DNA of 64,000 nt, from the NCBI GenBank assembly GCA_016839555.1, contig JAEOUA010000001.1:206554-270553 (forward strand), given 5' to 3'. The stretch is from Promethearchaeota archaeon (lineage in GTDB: Archaea > Asgardarchaeota > Lokiarchaeia > Sigyniarchaeales > SOKP01). Numbering within the stretch: position 1 is the first letter of the stretch; each line of letters begins with the position of its first letter. A program made the position numbers and the translations under genes. This document shows, in pieces, positions 36,468-45,054 of the stretch. The notes beneath the pieces were generated by a model. It was not told the DNA's origin. It did no database searches and worked only from the letters and a program-made list of their open reading frames with translations.

Positions 36468-37068
36468 CCTCTATGTCTTTATTTAAAATTTCAAATTTTT
36501 TGACCTGGTAGTATATAGGACGACTTAATCGGTCTACAGTCGCCACAATTAATTCTTTACGCGACCCTAGAGCCACCCTTGAGTTTCTATCTAAATCTCT
36601 TAATTGAATTGGACTTCCTTCAAACACAGGATAAATTAAATATTTTGCGGTATCTTTTCTAAAATCCGCACCTCGTTTATAGACCATAAAATCGATACCA
36701 CCTCCAAAACCCGAGCGTACAATATAGCCCCTCCTTCTTAAGTCCATATAAATTATATATTTTTGCCATAGAAATTCATCATACTGAGAAAAATGGCTTA
36801 ATAATCCTTCAAAATTATAGAGATCTTTAGTTTTATCATTATTTTCCCAGAGAAGTATCCTTTGTCGTTCATGGAGCAAGAGAACTTCAACAGGTTCTAA
36901 AACTAAAATTGTTTTATTATTTTTTTCTTCAATAATACCTATATAACTTTGTTCATAGAATTCATTAATTCCTTCTTGATCTTCTACAAAAACTTTATTA
37001 TTTTCGATGATGCCCTCTACTTGGATCTTTTCCTCATTATTTTCATTATCGTGCTCATTATTAGACAT
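36442..37068 (-). CDS. tRNA-splicing endonuclease EndA-like protein lacking catalytic His
   Basis: 208 residues. The C-terminal nuclease domain of archaeal EndA is clear: MDLRRRGYIVRSGFGGGIDF, then VYKRGADFRKD and SRKELIVATVD. Catalytic Tyr (Y130) and Lys (K171) are present, but the position of the His ten residues after the Tyr is Thr (T140). Archaeal EndA normally cuts tRNA and rRNA introns at bulge-helix-bulge sites. This protein may be a structural subunit pairing with an active one elsewhere, or a variant with altered chemistry. It is the first gene of a pair with the PIN-ATPase. Confidence 0.78.
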   Translation of the reverse strand: MSNNEHDNENNEEKIQVEGIIENNKVFVEDQEGINEFYEQSYIGIIEEKNNKTILVLEPVEVLLLHERQRILLWENNDKTKDLYNFEGLLSHFSQYDEFLWQKYIIYMDLRRRGYIVRSGFGGGIDFMVYKRGADFRKDTAKYLIYPVFEGSPIQLRDLDRNSRVALGSRKELIVATVDRLSRPIYYQVKKFEILNKDIEGDSKSYGR

Positions 37069-37135
37069 TTCCTAAGTAGAAGAAATATTCTCTCTCTAAT
37101 GAATTTTATCTTTTTATGTTTATTACCAATTTTCA

Positions 37136-38113
37136 TTAAACTCTCAAAAATTCTTCTGGTTCGAGACTCGTTGCAAGCATAACTTGGTTTATGTCCTTAT
37201 ATTCGCTCCATTGTTGATAAATAACCCAATAATCAATTATATCTCGTCCTAAATCCCAATATGAGTGTAATTTTTTCAATTTTTTTAAAGCTTCTAAACC
37301 GATCGCCAATCCCAATTCTCGAAATGCGAGTGTATGAGTATTTTTATTAAAAAGTTGAAGTCCGTATTTTACAGCATTTAAAATTTTGGAAATAAAATTT
37401 GGATTCTCATTCATCTGATGGAGTCGATAAGCATCTACAAGTAATTCACCTATCCCCAGAGGATCTGTTGTGGGTAATCTTACAGATTGTGCTAATCTAT
37501 GAATTTTTGCTATTTGTTCCTTTAAATTTACATCAACATGCTTATCTATCACTTTAAAGGTAACATATCCATTTAGGGCATCATTTTGCCCCATAGATGG
37601 GATTAAAGGTCTACTAAGATCAATACTCATTTTCCAATACATCCGGTCATCATGAATAAATGACTCGGACGCTTTCATGAGGTCTACTGCCCATATATTA
37701 TATTTTTTTTCTTTAGAAACTTCTCCCATTTTAATTAGAGCAATCATCCATTTCGTTAGGTAGTGGAAATATTGACCATCCCGCTCCCATTCAAGAAACT
37801 CATTTAATTCCTCATTCGGCTTTCTTTCTGGTAACGATTTCCCTATTCTAAGACCCTTTCTTGTTGGATGGTCTTCATTGGAAAGCCACCCTTCACGATC
37901 ATCATCTTTCCTATGCTTTCCAAGTATATCATGAACTTGATTTACTAAATCTATTGCCAATTGCTTATATGAAATATCTTCTGTCTTTTTGTATAATTGA
38001 ATAAAATTGCATACAGCAAACGCATCTGTCCATAAATATCTCCTTGGAGGCTTATTGGAACTTAATCCTGTGCTTTCGGCAAATTCCAACATCAGAGTTT
38101 CGGCAATACTCAT
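37136..38113 (-). CDS. six-hairpin glycosidase-like (alpha/alpha-barrel) protein
   Basis: 325 residues, almost all helical. Segments such as YLWTDAFAVCNFIQLYKKTE, DGQYFHYLTKWMIALIKMGE and PLGIGELLVDAYRLHQM repeat a helix-hairpin rhythm, as in the alpha/alpha toroid of GH15/GH88/trehalase-like enzymes. Acidic loop residues (RKDDDREGWLSNEDH) may form the active pocket, but I cannot name the catalytic pair, so a lyase, epimerase or non-enzyme role is open. No signal peptide. It lies on the same strand as the AOR gene, 87 nt downstream. Confidence 0.55.
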   Translation of the reverse strand: MSIAETLMLEFAESTGLSSNKPPRRYLWTDAFAVCNFIQLYKKTEDISYKQLAIDLVNQVHDILGKHRKDDDREGWLSNEDHPTRKGLRIGKSLPERKPNEELNEFLEWERDGQYFHYLTKWMIALIKMGEVSKEKKYNIWAVDLMKASESFIHDDRMYWKMSIDLSRPLIPSMGQNDALNGYVTFKVIDKHVDVNLKEQIAKIHRLAQSVRLPTTDPLGIGELLVDAYRLHQMNENPNFISKILNAVKYGLQLFNKNTHTLAFRELGLAIGLEALKKLKKLHSYWDLGRDIIDYWVIYQQWSEYKDINQVMLATSLEPEEFLRV

Positions 38114-38200
38114 AATTTATGAATGTGAAGGGTAAATTATAAATTTTGGGAGTTCTTTACTCTTCCCACAATATATCCAAAATTTTAATAAAAAAAATAA

Positions 38201-40078
38201 TTAGTATAAATCTTTTACAACAAAACCTAAATCTAAACTATTTAGTGTTTCCTCCAGTGGATAGCCATTTTCTGGATTCCAACCCATTTTCTCGCAAAAT
38301 CCCTTAAAATCAGATTTATAATCAATTTTCTTTCCACGATTAGGACCTGTTTCAAATGGAGGGTCTCCAACTACCCTTCCTGGCAATTCACTGTTAGCTA
38401 ATATAACACCTTCTCTCAGCGTAAAAGCTTGTCTTAAATTCTGGATTCTTAAGCCTTTTTCTAAAATATCATCAATAGAGAGATCCCAACCAACAACTGC
38501 TTTAATAATTTCGAGTAAAGGATATGTTTGAAACCAGTAGGTGAAATAACACATTCCAAGAGAATTAATACATTGATGGAACGCAGCGCACATCTTCATA
38601 CCTTCATATCTAGCATCACCAGGTCTTTTAAATCCTCTTGGGAGTTGAAATTCTTTGACATATTTATTCCTATTCATAAAGCCTGATGATATGAAATGAT
38701 CTAAACTGGAAGCAGTATGACGGCCTGGTGTTGGATCATACGCGTAAGTGCGAGCCATTGTGTTAAAAAATTTTGGATCATGCATAGCAAGTACTTGTCC
38801 TTTTGAATGCATCGCGAACTTTTCAGATCCTTTTCCTATAGTTTCTGCTGCTGATTTTGGACCATCTGCCAAAATTTTACCAAATCCTTCGTTATTAATT
38901 ATTTTTTTAACAATTTCTATTATTGCATCCGTGTTTCCCCAAGTTAATTCTATTCCATCGGTATCCTCTTTGTTTATTATTTGATTCTCAAAACATTCAA
39001 CTGCAAATGCTACGCTCCCTCCAACTGAGATCACATCTAAACCAGCACGATTACATAAGTCGTTTAAAATAAATAAGGAAATCAGGTCATCATTTAACAA
39101 GAGAGGACCGAAAGCCATGCATGTTTCATATGGAGGAATATGGGTCTCATCGATGTTTGCCTCCGGCACTTTCATTACAGCCCCACATTGAACTGGGCAT
39201 GAAAAGCAACCATAATTTCTTACCCGGTATTTATTTATTTCATCCGCCACAATTTTATTCAATTTTTCCATAGGAAAATCTTCTGGCGTCCCTCCCCAGT
39301 TTTTTATTGGAGCATCTCCTGAAATAACAGAAGAAAAATTGAGACAAGATAATCCAAATTTATTATAAAGATACATCGCACCTGACTCGGCATTTTTAGC
39401 GCTAGTGTTATATTCTTTAGTGATTTGAACTAAGGCATTATTATTTGCTATTGAAAGTTTTTGATCTCCTTTAATTGCCAATGCTTTGAGTTTTTTAGAA
39501 CCCATTACTGCTCCAAAACCAGATCTTCCAGCAGCTCTCATTTTATCGTGAATTATACACGATATTAACGAAAGTCTTTCACCAGCAGGACCAATCGCAG
39601 CAATTTTTACATTTCTGTGCTTTTCAATTATCTTATCTTCCGTTTCATAAATATTTAATCCCCATAATTCATCTGCATCTAAGATTTGCTTATCATTATT
39701 GATAATCGTAATATATTTAGGAGTTTCAGCTACCCCCTTAATTAATATCCCATCATAGCCACATTTCTTAATTTCTCTACCAAAATATCCACCACAATTA
39801 GAATCGCCCCAAGTGCCCGTTAAAGGAGACTTTCCTGCAAGCATAACGCGTCCAGTTAGAGGAGCTATTGATCCCGTTAAAAGACCTGGAAAATACCCAA
39901 TTATGGCATCAGGACCTAGTGCATCCGTTTTTTTAGGCATATTTTCGTAAATTAATTTTACAGCAAGACCATAACCTCCCAAATATTGCTGATATATCTC
40001 GTCTGGTAATTTTTCTTCTCTGAATGTTCCCTCCGATAAATCTATCCACAAAATTTTTCCATGATATGCATTAGGCAT
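38201..40078 (-). CDS. aor: aldehyde:ferredoxin oxidoreductase (tungsten enzyme)
   Basis: 625 residues, normal for AOR. N-terminal GKILWIDLSEGTFREEKLPD and TGSIAPLTGRVMLAGKSPLT, then GDSNCGGYFG and AAGRSGFGAVMGSKKLKA are hallmark pterin-binding sequences. The 4Fe-4S ligands are CFSCPVQC plus a late Cys. The enzyme oxidises aldehydes to acids, reducing ferredoxin, with a tungsten-bispterin cofactor; specific aldehyde unknown. Long conserved sequence with no frameshift. Its divergent neighbour is a HycI-like protease. AORs support amino-acid and sugar fermentation in anaerobic archaea. Confidence 0.93.
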   Translation of the reverse strand: MPNAYHGKILWIDLSEGTFREEKLPDEIYQQYLGGYGLAVKLIYENMPKKTDALGPDAIIGYFPGLLTGSIAPLTGRVMLAGKSPLTGTWGDSNCGGYFGREIKKCGYDGILIKGVAETPKYITIINNDKQILDADELWGLNIYETEDKIIEKHRNVKIAAIGPAGERLSLISCIIHDKMRAAGRSGFGAVMGSKKLKALAIKGDQKLSIANNNALVQITKEYNTSAKNAESGAMYLYNKFGLSCLNFSSVISGDAPIKNWGGTPEDFPMEKLNKIVADEINKYRVRNYGCFSCPVQCGAVMKVPEANIDETHIPPYETCMAFGPLLLNDDLISLFILNDLCNRAGLDVISVGGSVAFAVECFENQIINKEDTDGIELTWGNTDAIIEIVKKIINNEGFGKILADGPKSAAETIGKGSEKFAMHSKGQVLAMHDPKFFNTMARTYAYDPTPGRHTASSLDHFISSGFMNRNKYVKEFQLPRGFKRPGDARYEGMKMCAAFHQCINSLGMCYFTYWFQTYPLLEIIKAVVGWDLSIDDILEKGLRIQNLRQAFTLREGVILANSELPGRVVGDPPFETGPNRGKKIDYKSDFKGFCEKMGWNPENGYPLEETLNSLDLGFVVKDLY

Positions 40079-40257
40079 TATTTTTATCTAGTTTATTATA
40101 TTATTATTAATTTATTATTTAGTCCATTTGCCTTAATAAAAGTTATGTTGAATGCCAATTCGGAATGAATTTAAATAAATGAGATAACATAAAATCTTTC
40201 TTATTTTTTAAAATTCTTTATAATACTAACTCTAACCACAAAAGTTAATTAAAAATA

Positions 40258-40845
40258 ATGATTAATCCATTTGGTATGGAAGACTTATTTAATAAGCTTA
40301 AAAAACGCTTAAAAAACGCTGAAAGGATAGTTTTTATTGGAATTGGCGAAGTGAAGATGACTGATGATGCTGTGGGACCATATATAATAACGGAACTATT
40401 AGATAAAAAAAATGAAAGATTCCTTTTTATTAATGCGGGAATTGACCCATTAGCTAGAATTGACCAAATAATCGGATTTAAACCATCTCATATAATTATT
40501 TTAGACACCTGTACTTTAAATAAGGAACCAGGAACAGTAGCGATAATTGAGCGTGAAAATATGACAGATCTGGTCCCAATTTCAACGCATACCATACCTA
40601 TTCATATTGTGATTGATTATATTATAGAAAAAATACCTAATGTTGATATTTTTATGCTGGGATTCGTTCCTGAAAGCATAGATGGATTTACAATCTTGAA
40701 AATGTATGGGGAAGGAAAATATTCTATCCAAGAATTAAATGAAAATGAGGATCTACCCTTTTTCGGATTTCAATTAACGCCTACCCTTAAAAAAACCGCG
40801 AAACGAGTCATAGAAATAATTGAACAATTACTTCAAGTTATTTAA
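40258..40845 (+). CDS. hydrogenase maturation protease (HycI/HyaD-like, peptidase M52)
   Basis: 195 residues. IVFIGIGEVKMTDDAVGPYI gives the usual N-terminal GxGxxxxxDDAxG motif with its metal-binding acidic residue, followed by INAGIDP, HIIILDTCTL and STHTIPIHIVIDYII with the conserved His. Such proteases trim the C-terminus of [NiFe]-hydrogenase large subunits after nickel insertion. No hydrogenase gene lies in the window. It is divergent from the AOR gene. Confidence 0.8.
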   Translation: MINPFGMEDLFNKLKKRLKNAERIVFIGIGEVKMTDDAVGPYIITELLDKKNERFLFINAGIDPLARIDQIIGFKPSHIIILDTCTLNKEPGTVAIIERENMTDLVPISTHTIPIHIVIDYIIEKIPNVDIFMLGFVPESIDGFTILKMYGEGKYSIQELNENEDLPFFGFQLTPTLKKTAKRVIEIIEQLLQVI

Positions 40846-41029
40846 ATTTTGATTAATATCTAACTATTTTCTATTTTATACCTTAATTGAACTGAGAAGG
40901 AAGTTCTTAGAAATTCAACTAATGATTAATTCTCGTATAAAACAAATTTCTTTTCTTAAATGGAATATTTTATTTGGTTCTTCTTTTAACAATGATAAAA
41001 ACTTTTTTACCTTTCTAACTTATTTTTAA

Positions 41030-41854
41030 TCATTTTCCTTTAAATTTAGGTGGTCGTTTTAATGCAAAAGCTCTTGTTGCTTCTCTGAAATCATGAGTTT
41101 TTGTTATTGTTTGATTGTTTGTATTCTCCAAATCCAATATTTTAGTAAGAATATCTTTAAAATACGTGTGAATAGTTTTTTTCATTAGCTTTATAGCAAC
41201 ACTAGGACCTTTCGGAGGTATTAAACGTAATGCTTGTTCCCTTGCATATGGAATAAGTTGCTCTGCGGGAAGAACTTTATTTACTAACCCTAAAGTTTCA
41301 GCTTCCCTTGCGGTGATCTTATCACCAAGATAGAGTAATTCTTTTGCTTTTTGAAGACCTATTAATCGGGGTAGAATAAAATGTGTACCAAGAATCGGTA
41401 AAACGGCATTTCTTATATAATATAATCCCATCCATGCATCCTCGGACATATAAATTAAATCTCCTCCTAAAAGACAAATACTTACTGCAGAACCTATAGC
41501 AAGCCCGTTAATGGCAAATATGACAAGCTTGGAGAAGTCCCAAAATTTAAGAGCTATTTTTTTTTCTGCAACGTCTAAAAAATCAATCTCATTTTTGATT
41601 TCTGGTTTAATGTCTTGAAAACTTCCAAAATAATTTCCGGAAGAAAACGCATTAGCCTCTTCGCACCCAGTAAATATTAAAACATTAGCATTTTTATCAA
41701 GTTCCATATCATTTAAAGCGGTTTCAATTTCTAAGAAAGTGATTTTTGACATTGCATTTTTTCTTTTTGGAATATTAAGAGTTATTGTACAAATCCCATT
41801 TTCTTCTTTATTATATATTATTTCATTAAAATCTTCAATTTGCATAATATTCAA
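41030..41854 (-). CDS. enoyl-CoA hydratase/isomerase family protein
   Basis: 274 residues. The crotonase fold is seen in ENGICTITLNIPKRKNAMSK, FAINGLAIGSAVSICLLGGD (oxyanion-hole loop) and LGDKITAREAETLGLVNKVL. The usual acidic residue before the PGxGG loop reads YYIRNAVLPILG, so the catalytic Glu is not obvious and hydration cannot be taken for granted; isomerase or thioesterase activity is possible. It is isolated, though a CoA-transferase occurs at the right end of the window. Confidence 0.85.
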   Translation of the reverse strand: MNIMQIEDFNEIIYNKEENGICTITLNIPKRKNAMSKITFLEIETALNDMELDKNANVLIFTGCEEANAFSSGNYFGSFQDIKPEIKNEIDFLDVAEKKIALKFWDFSKLVIFAINGLAIGSAVSICLLGGDLIYMSEDAWMGLYYIRNAVLPILGTHFILPRLIGLQKAKELLYLGDKITAREAETLGLVNKVLPAEQLIPYAREQALRLIPPKGPSVAIKLMKKTIHTYFKDILTKILDLENTNNQTITKTHDFREATRAFALKRPPKFKGK

Positions 41855-42090
41855 TTCAATTATTTAATTTTTGAAATAAATTAAGATTATCTTTAGTATA
41901 TTTATAACTTCTCTTTTTATCTATTATTAATTAAATCTTAAAAATTGAGGAAAATTGATTATCTTCAAAAAACAAAAAAAAATTTTGATAAGACGATAAG
42001 AAATTAAAAAAAATACCAAATAAATTCTTTTTATTTTTAGGAAAGTAATTTTCTGGAATTCTACTTTGAATAATAAAGATTAAAAAAAAA

Positions 42091-42300
42091 TTAATCATCA
42101 TTTTCTTCCAATTTTTCATTTTCTCCTAAAGTATTAATATAATCCACTATTAAATTTATAGTTTCATTTACTACTTTTTTTTCCTTTTCTTCTAATAATT
42201 GTTTGAACGCCTCTAAAAATTTTACTGCTTTCTCTGCATCATGTATTTTCCTAAGATAATTAGTTCCTTTTTTGTTTAGTGAGCCTCCCCATACAGTCAT
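42091..42300 (-). CDS. small helical hypothetical protein (69 aa)
   Basis: 69 residues with a compact helical pattern (AEKAVKFLEAFKQLLEEKEK, then VNETINLIVDYINTLGE) and an acidic tail. It lies 74 nt downstream of the TusA gene on the same strand, so it may belong to that operon. No family recognised. Composition and clean ATG support a real gene. Confidence 0.55.
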   Translation of the reverse strand: MTVWGGSLNKKGTNYLRKIHDAEKAVKFLEAFKQLLEEKEKKVVNETINLIVDYINTLGENEKLEENDD

Positions 42301-42374
42301 TTAAGAACAAAATCTATTTGATATGATTATATTTAATTAAGAAGATAAGATTTTTAAGAGTTTTTATCATAATC

Positions 42375-42602
42375 CTATTGCTTTTCGATCTTTAAATAAT
42401 AAGTTTTTCCTTGCGTTTTGAATTCTAAAACTTTATCCCCATGAGTTTCAACATACCTTTGAATATTTTCTCCTGCTTCTGGGAAATCTCCTTCAATTTC
42501 AAGAATATCTTTAGGATTCATTTGACTTAATTCTTTTTTTGTTTTTGCAACAGGCATTGGACAAACCAAGCCTGAGCAATCTAACTTTTTAGATTCCGGC
42601 AT
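42375..42602 (-). CDS. tusA: TusA/SirA-family sulfur carrier protein
   Basis: 75 residues. The signature LDCSGLVCPMPVAKTKKEL carries the active Cys of the CPxP motif at the first helix. TusA proteins accept persulfide sulfur and pass it on, for example to tRNA thiolation or molybdopterin/dissimilatory systems. The Shine-Dalgarno GAGGTGA overlaps the end of the upstream DsrE-like gene, so they form an operon. Function in this organism is inferred from the family. Confidence 0.9.
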   Translation of the reverse strand: MPESKKLDCSGLVCPMPVAKTKKELSQMNPKDILEIEGDFPEAGENIQRYVETHGDKVLEFKTQGKTYYLKIEKQ

Positions 42603-42616
42603 TTTTTCACCTCATT

Positions 42617-42985
42617 TCATGCAAAAAGTATCTTGTCTGCTTCCTTACACATTTCTAAGAAACCATGCATTGTTGTGGGGGTGCATCCCTCCATTAATTC
42701 ATCTTCCTTCATTCCACGAGCTTTCATACATACACCACAGACTAAAACTTTTGCACCTTCTTCAATAACGTTTGCAAGCCACTGTCCCACATTATCATAA
42801 GTTGTGGGGTCTTGATTTTTATGTCCTACCCATATTCCATCTTCAACGAGAAAAATATTTATCTTATGTCCATCCAACAGAGCAGTGTAAGCAAATCTGA
42901 GCATAGTATAGGGTCTCTCTGTGGTGTATTGTCCAGATCCGATGGCGATTGTGAATGTTAACTGTTTATCAGACAAATTTTTCAA
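42617..42985 (-). CDS. DsrE-family sulfur-relay protein
   Basis: 122 residues from TTG 42985. The Rossmann-like DsrE pattern is present: LTFTIAIGSGQYTTERPYTM, HKINIFLVEDGIWVG and GAKVLVCGVCMKARGMKEDE with the conserved Cys that carries sulfur. TusA follows directly, as in other sulfur-relay gene pairs. In bacteria DsrE/DsrF/TusD proteins pass persulfide to TusA or DsrC. Here it may feed cysteine, tungstopterin or tRNA thiolation; that is inference. Confidence 0.85.
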   Translation of the reverse strand: MKNLSDKQLTFTIAIGSGQYTTERPYTMLRFAYTALLDGHKINIFLVEDGIWVGHKNQDPTTYDNVGQWLANVIEEGAKVLVCGVCMKARGMKEDELMEGCTPTTMHGFLEMCKEADKILFA

Positions 42986-43117
42986 CCTAATTCAATTTAA
43001 TTGTTTATTATTAAGAAGGATAATATTAAATATTTATTAACCTTTTCGCTAATTTTTATTAATATAATCGATAAATAGCCAATAATTTACAAAAATTGTT
43101 TTTTTAATGAAGAGAAA

Positions 43118-43129
43118 TTTATTTAAATA
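43118..43129 (+). promoter_or_regulatory. TATA-like box of the SDR gene
   Basis: tttatttaaata sits about 25 nt before the ATG at 43150, which fits a very short or leaderless transcript. A weak GAAGGA (43138-43143) could still serve as Shine-Dalgarno if the start lies slightly upstream. Confidence 0.45.
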
Positions 43130-43149
43130 ATTACATTGAAGGATTTAAT

Positions 43150-43971
43150 ATGAAAGAAAAAGAACTGAAAAACAAAATAGCGATTATTACTGGCGCTGCA
43201 GGAGGAATTGGAAAAGAAGTCGTCAAACTCTTTGACGAAAAAGGAATAAAATTAGTCTTGACAGATGTTAATTTAGAGCCTCTAAAAGAATTAGAAAAGG
43301 AATTACACCAAGAGCCTCTCTTTATTTCTTGTGATATTAGAAACTTAGATGAAATTAAAGCTGTAATTTCAAAAGCAATTCAAACACACGGGAAAATCGA
43401 TATTTTGGTAAATACTGTTGGAATTATTATCCCCTCTCTTTTTGAAAATACTACTTATGAGGATATTCATAAACAAATTGATATAAATCTAATTGGCACT
43501 ATTCAATTTACTAAAGAAATAATTCCTTTTATGAAGAAAGGTGGTGGAGGGAATATTGTAACTATCTCATCTTTAGCGGGAATCGTCCCTGAGACACATA
43601 GCTCAATTTATACAGCTAGCAAATTCGCATTACGAGGATTAAATTGGACTTTGAATTTGGAATTAGAAGATCATGATATTTTTGTTTCAACAATTTTCCC
43701 CGATTCCGTCGACACTCCAATGCTCGAATATGAGGCTAAACATGGAGGTTCGCCTTTAACTTTCCTTCATGACCCAGTAGATCCTCAAAAAGTGGCGGAG
43801 GGAATTCTTAAAGCAATTTTAAAAAAGAAAGTGGAAGTATGTGTGCCGCATTCTGAGGGAATACTTTCAAAAATAATTATGTGTCTCCCAAGTCAAGTGA
43901 AGAGACTCTGGCCTAAATATGAAAAGAAGGGAGAAAAGAAACGAGAAGAATATCTAAAGAATTTAGATTAG
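43150..43971 (+). CDS. short-chain dehydrogenase/reductase (SDR)
   Basis: 273 residues. NAD(P) motif GAAGGIGKE, VNTVGIIIPS, catalytic Ser in TISSLAGIVP and the YTASKFALRG Tyr-Lys pair are all present. The C-terminal 40 residues are basic (KYEKKGEKKREEYLKNL). It reduces or oxidises an alcohol or ketone with NAD(P); substrate unknown. Its stop lies three bases before the pseudogene on the opposite strand. Confidence 0.92.
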   Translation: MKEKELKNKIAIITGAAGGIGKEVVKLFDEKGIKLVLTDVNLEPLKELEKELHQEPLFISCDIRNLDEIKAVISKAIQTHGKIDILVNTVGIIIPSLFENTTYEDIHKQIDINLIGTIQFTKEIIPFMKKGGGGNIVTISSLAGIVPETHSSIYTASKFALRGLNWTLNLELEDHDIFVSTIFPDSVDTPMLEYEAKHGGSPLTFLHDPVDPQKVAEGILKAILKKKVEVCVPHSEGILSKIIMCLPSQVKRLWPKYEKKGEKKREEYLKNLD

Positions 43972-43974
43972 ACA

Positions 43975-44225
43975 TTACAATTTTTTATTAATTTTATCGA
44001 GGCTAATAGTTGCTTTATAATCAGAAAGAGTAGAATCGAAAGAAAATCTGGCAGACGATAATAATTTTATTACATTTTTTTTAATCTTTTCTGAATACTC
44101 TGAATTAAGGAACTAACTACAGGGGAAATCAAAAACATAATAAAATGAATTAGTTTTTGAAGTTGGTTTTTTAGACACGAATTTTCCAACGGTTTATGAA
44201 CAAATGCTTCAAAAAGAGAAAATTT
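43975..44225 (-). pseudogene. decayed partial copy of the HD-domain gene 3' end
   Basis: The DNA aligns to the 3' end of the HD-domain gene at 45055-45305 with a constant offset of 1080 bp and no gap, including an intact stop (TAA against TAG). It encodes FYYVFDFPCS and KIKKNVIKLLSSARFSFDST like the parent, but three internal stops replace two Trp codons and one Gln codon. Clearly a pseudogene of a duplicated gene, lying against the SDR stop. Confidence 0.8.
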
Positions 44226-44289
44226 TTCTATCTAAGTTCTTTTCAAGATGATATTAATATATTTTAATAAATATTATAAAAATATCAAT

Positions 44290-45051
44290 ATGAAATCAGA
44301 AGTATATAAAAATATCAACAATATTAAGCTCCGAATGCGGATATTTGAGTCTAAAGATAGCGTATCAGAAGATTTAAAAGGAGCACTCATATTTCTCCAA
44401 GGATCTGGAGGTGCACAATTTTTTCCTCAATGCAAGTACTTTGCAAAGAGAGGTATGGTAACTCTTACAGCACAATTTCGTGTGCCAATCAGACATAAGA
44501 AATTTTGGCCATATTTTGAGAGTATTTCTGATGGAAAATCTGCCATTCGCTATATTAGAAGTAATGCTTCGAGATTTAATATTGATCCAAATAAAATTGC
44601 TGTTTCTGGTGCCTCTCAAGGCTCAATTTACGCATTAGGGTCCGCCTTAATCAAAGGTTTAGAATCTAAGGGTGAAGATCTTAATATTAGTTCAGAACCG
44701 AATGCTTTAATATTACTCAGTACGCCAATTCCATATTGGAAATTTATTATTGATTACATTCATAAACGAAGACCCAATGAAATAACCCCTATACATCACA
44801 TTAAAGAAGAACTCCCTCCTACAATTCTCATTCATTCTATCGAAGATGCTATCGAAGATGTTAAGAAATTTACACGGAAAATGAAAGATTTAGGTGATGA
44901 TTGCGAATTATTTTCATTCGAAGGTAAAGAACATGGATTTATCAAGCGTGGAAGGTCTGATGATGGGAAGTATGACAATAACCCTTATGAAAAATCACTC
45001 GTTATAATAGATAAATTCCTTTCAAGATTAGGTTATCTTATTGTGGCGTAG
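44290..45051 (+). CDS. alpha/beta hydrolase (dienelactone hydrolase/S9-like)
   Basis: Start taken at ATG 44290 (MKSEVYKN); an upstream in-frame ATG at 44248 would add 14 poorly conserved residues. 253 residues with oxyanion FLQGSGGAQFFP, nucleophile elbow GASQGS, Asp in HSIEDAIED and His in GKEHGF. The triad is thus complete, and the fold resembles S9 or dienelactone-type hydrolases. Substrate unknown. It lies between the HD-domain gene and that gene's decayed copy, so it appears to be inside a former duplication. Confidence 0.82.
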   Translation: MKSEVYKNINNIKLRMRIFESKDSVSEDLKGALIFLQGSGGAQFFPQCKYFAKRGMVTLTAQFRVPIRHKKFWPYFESISDGKSAIRYIRSNASRFNIDPNKIAVSGASQGSIYALGSALIKGLESKGEDLNISSEPNALILLSTPIPYWKFIIDYIHKRRPNEITPIHHIKEELPPTILIHSIEDAIEDVKKFTRKMKDLGDDCELFSFEGKEHGFIKRGRSDDGKYDNNPYEKSLVIIDKFLSRLGYLIVA

Positions 45052-45054
45052 ATA

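Noticed and set aside
37150..37175. ggttcgagactc resembling a tRNA T-arm
   Set aside because: It is inside the coding sequence of the six-hairpin-like protein and lacks the other tRNA arms.
41931..42119. 62-codon minus-strand frame after the small helical gene
   Set aside because: It is F/N/K-rich, overlaps the preceding gene and has no Shine-Dalgarno; most likely untranslated spacer.
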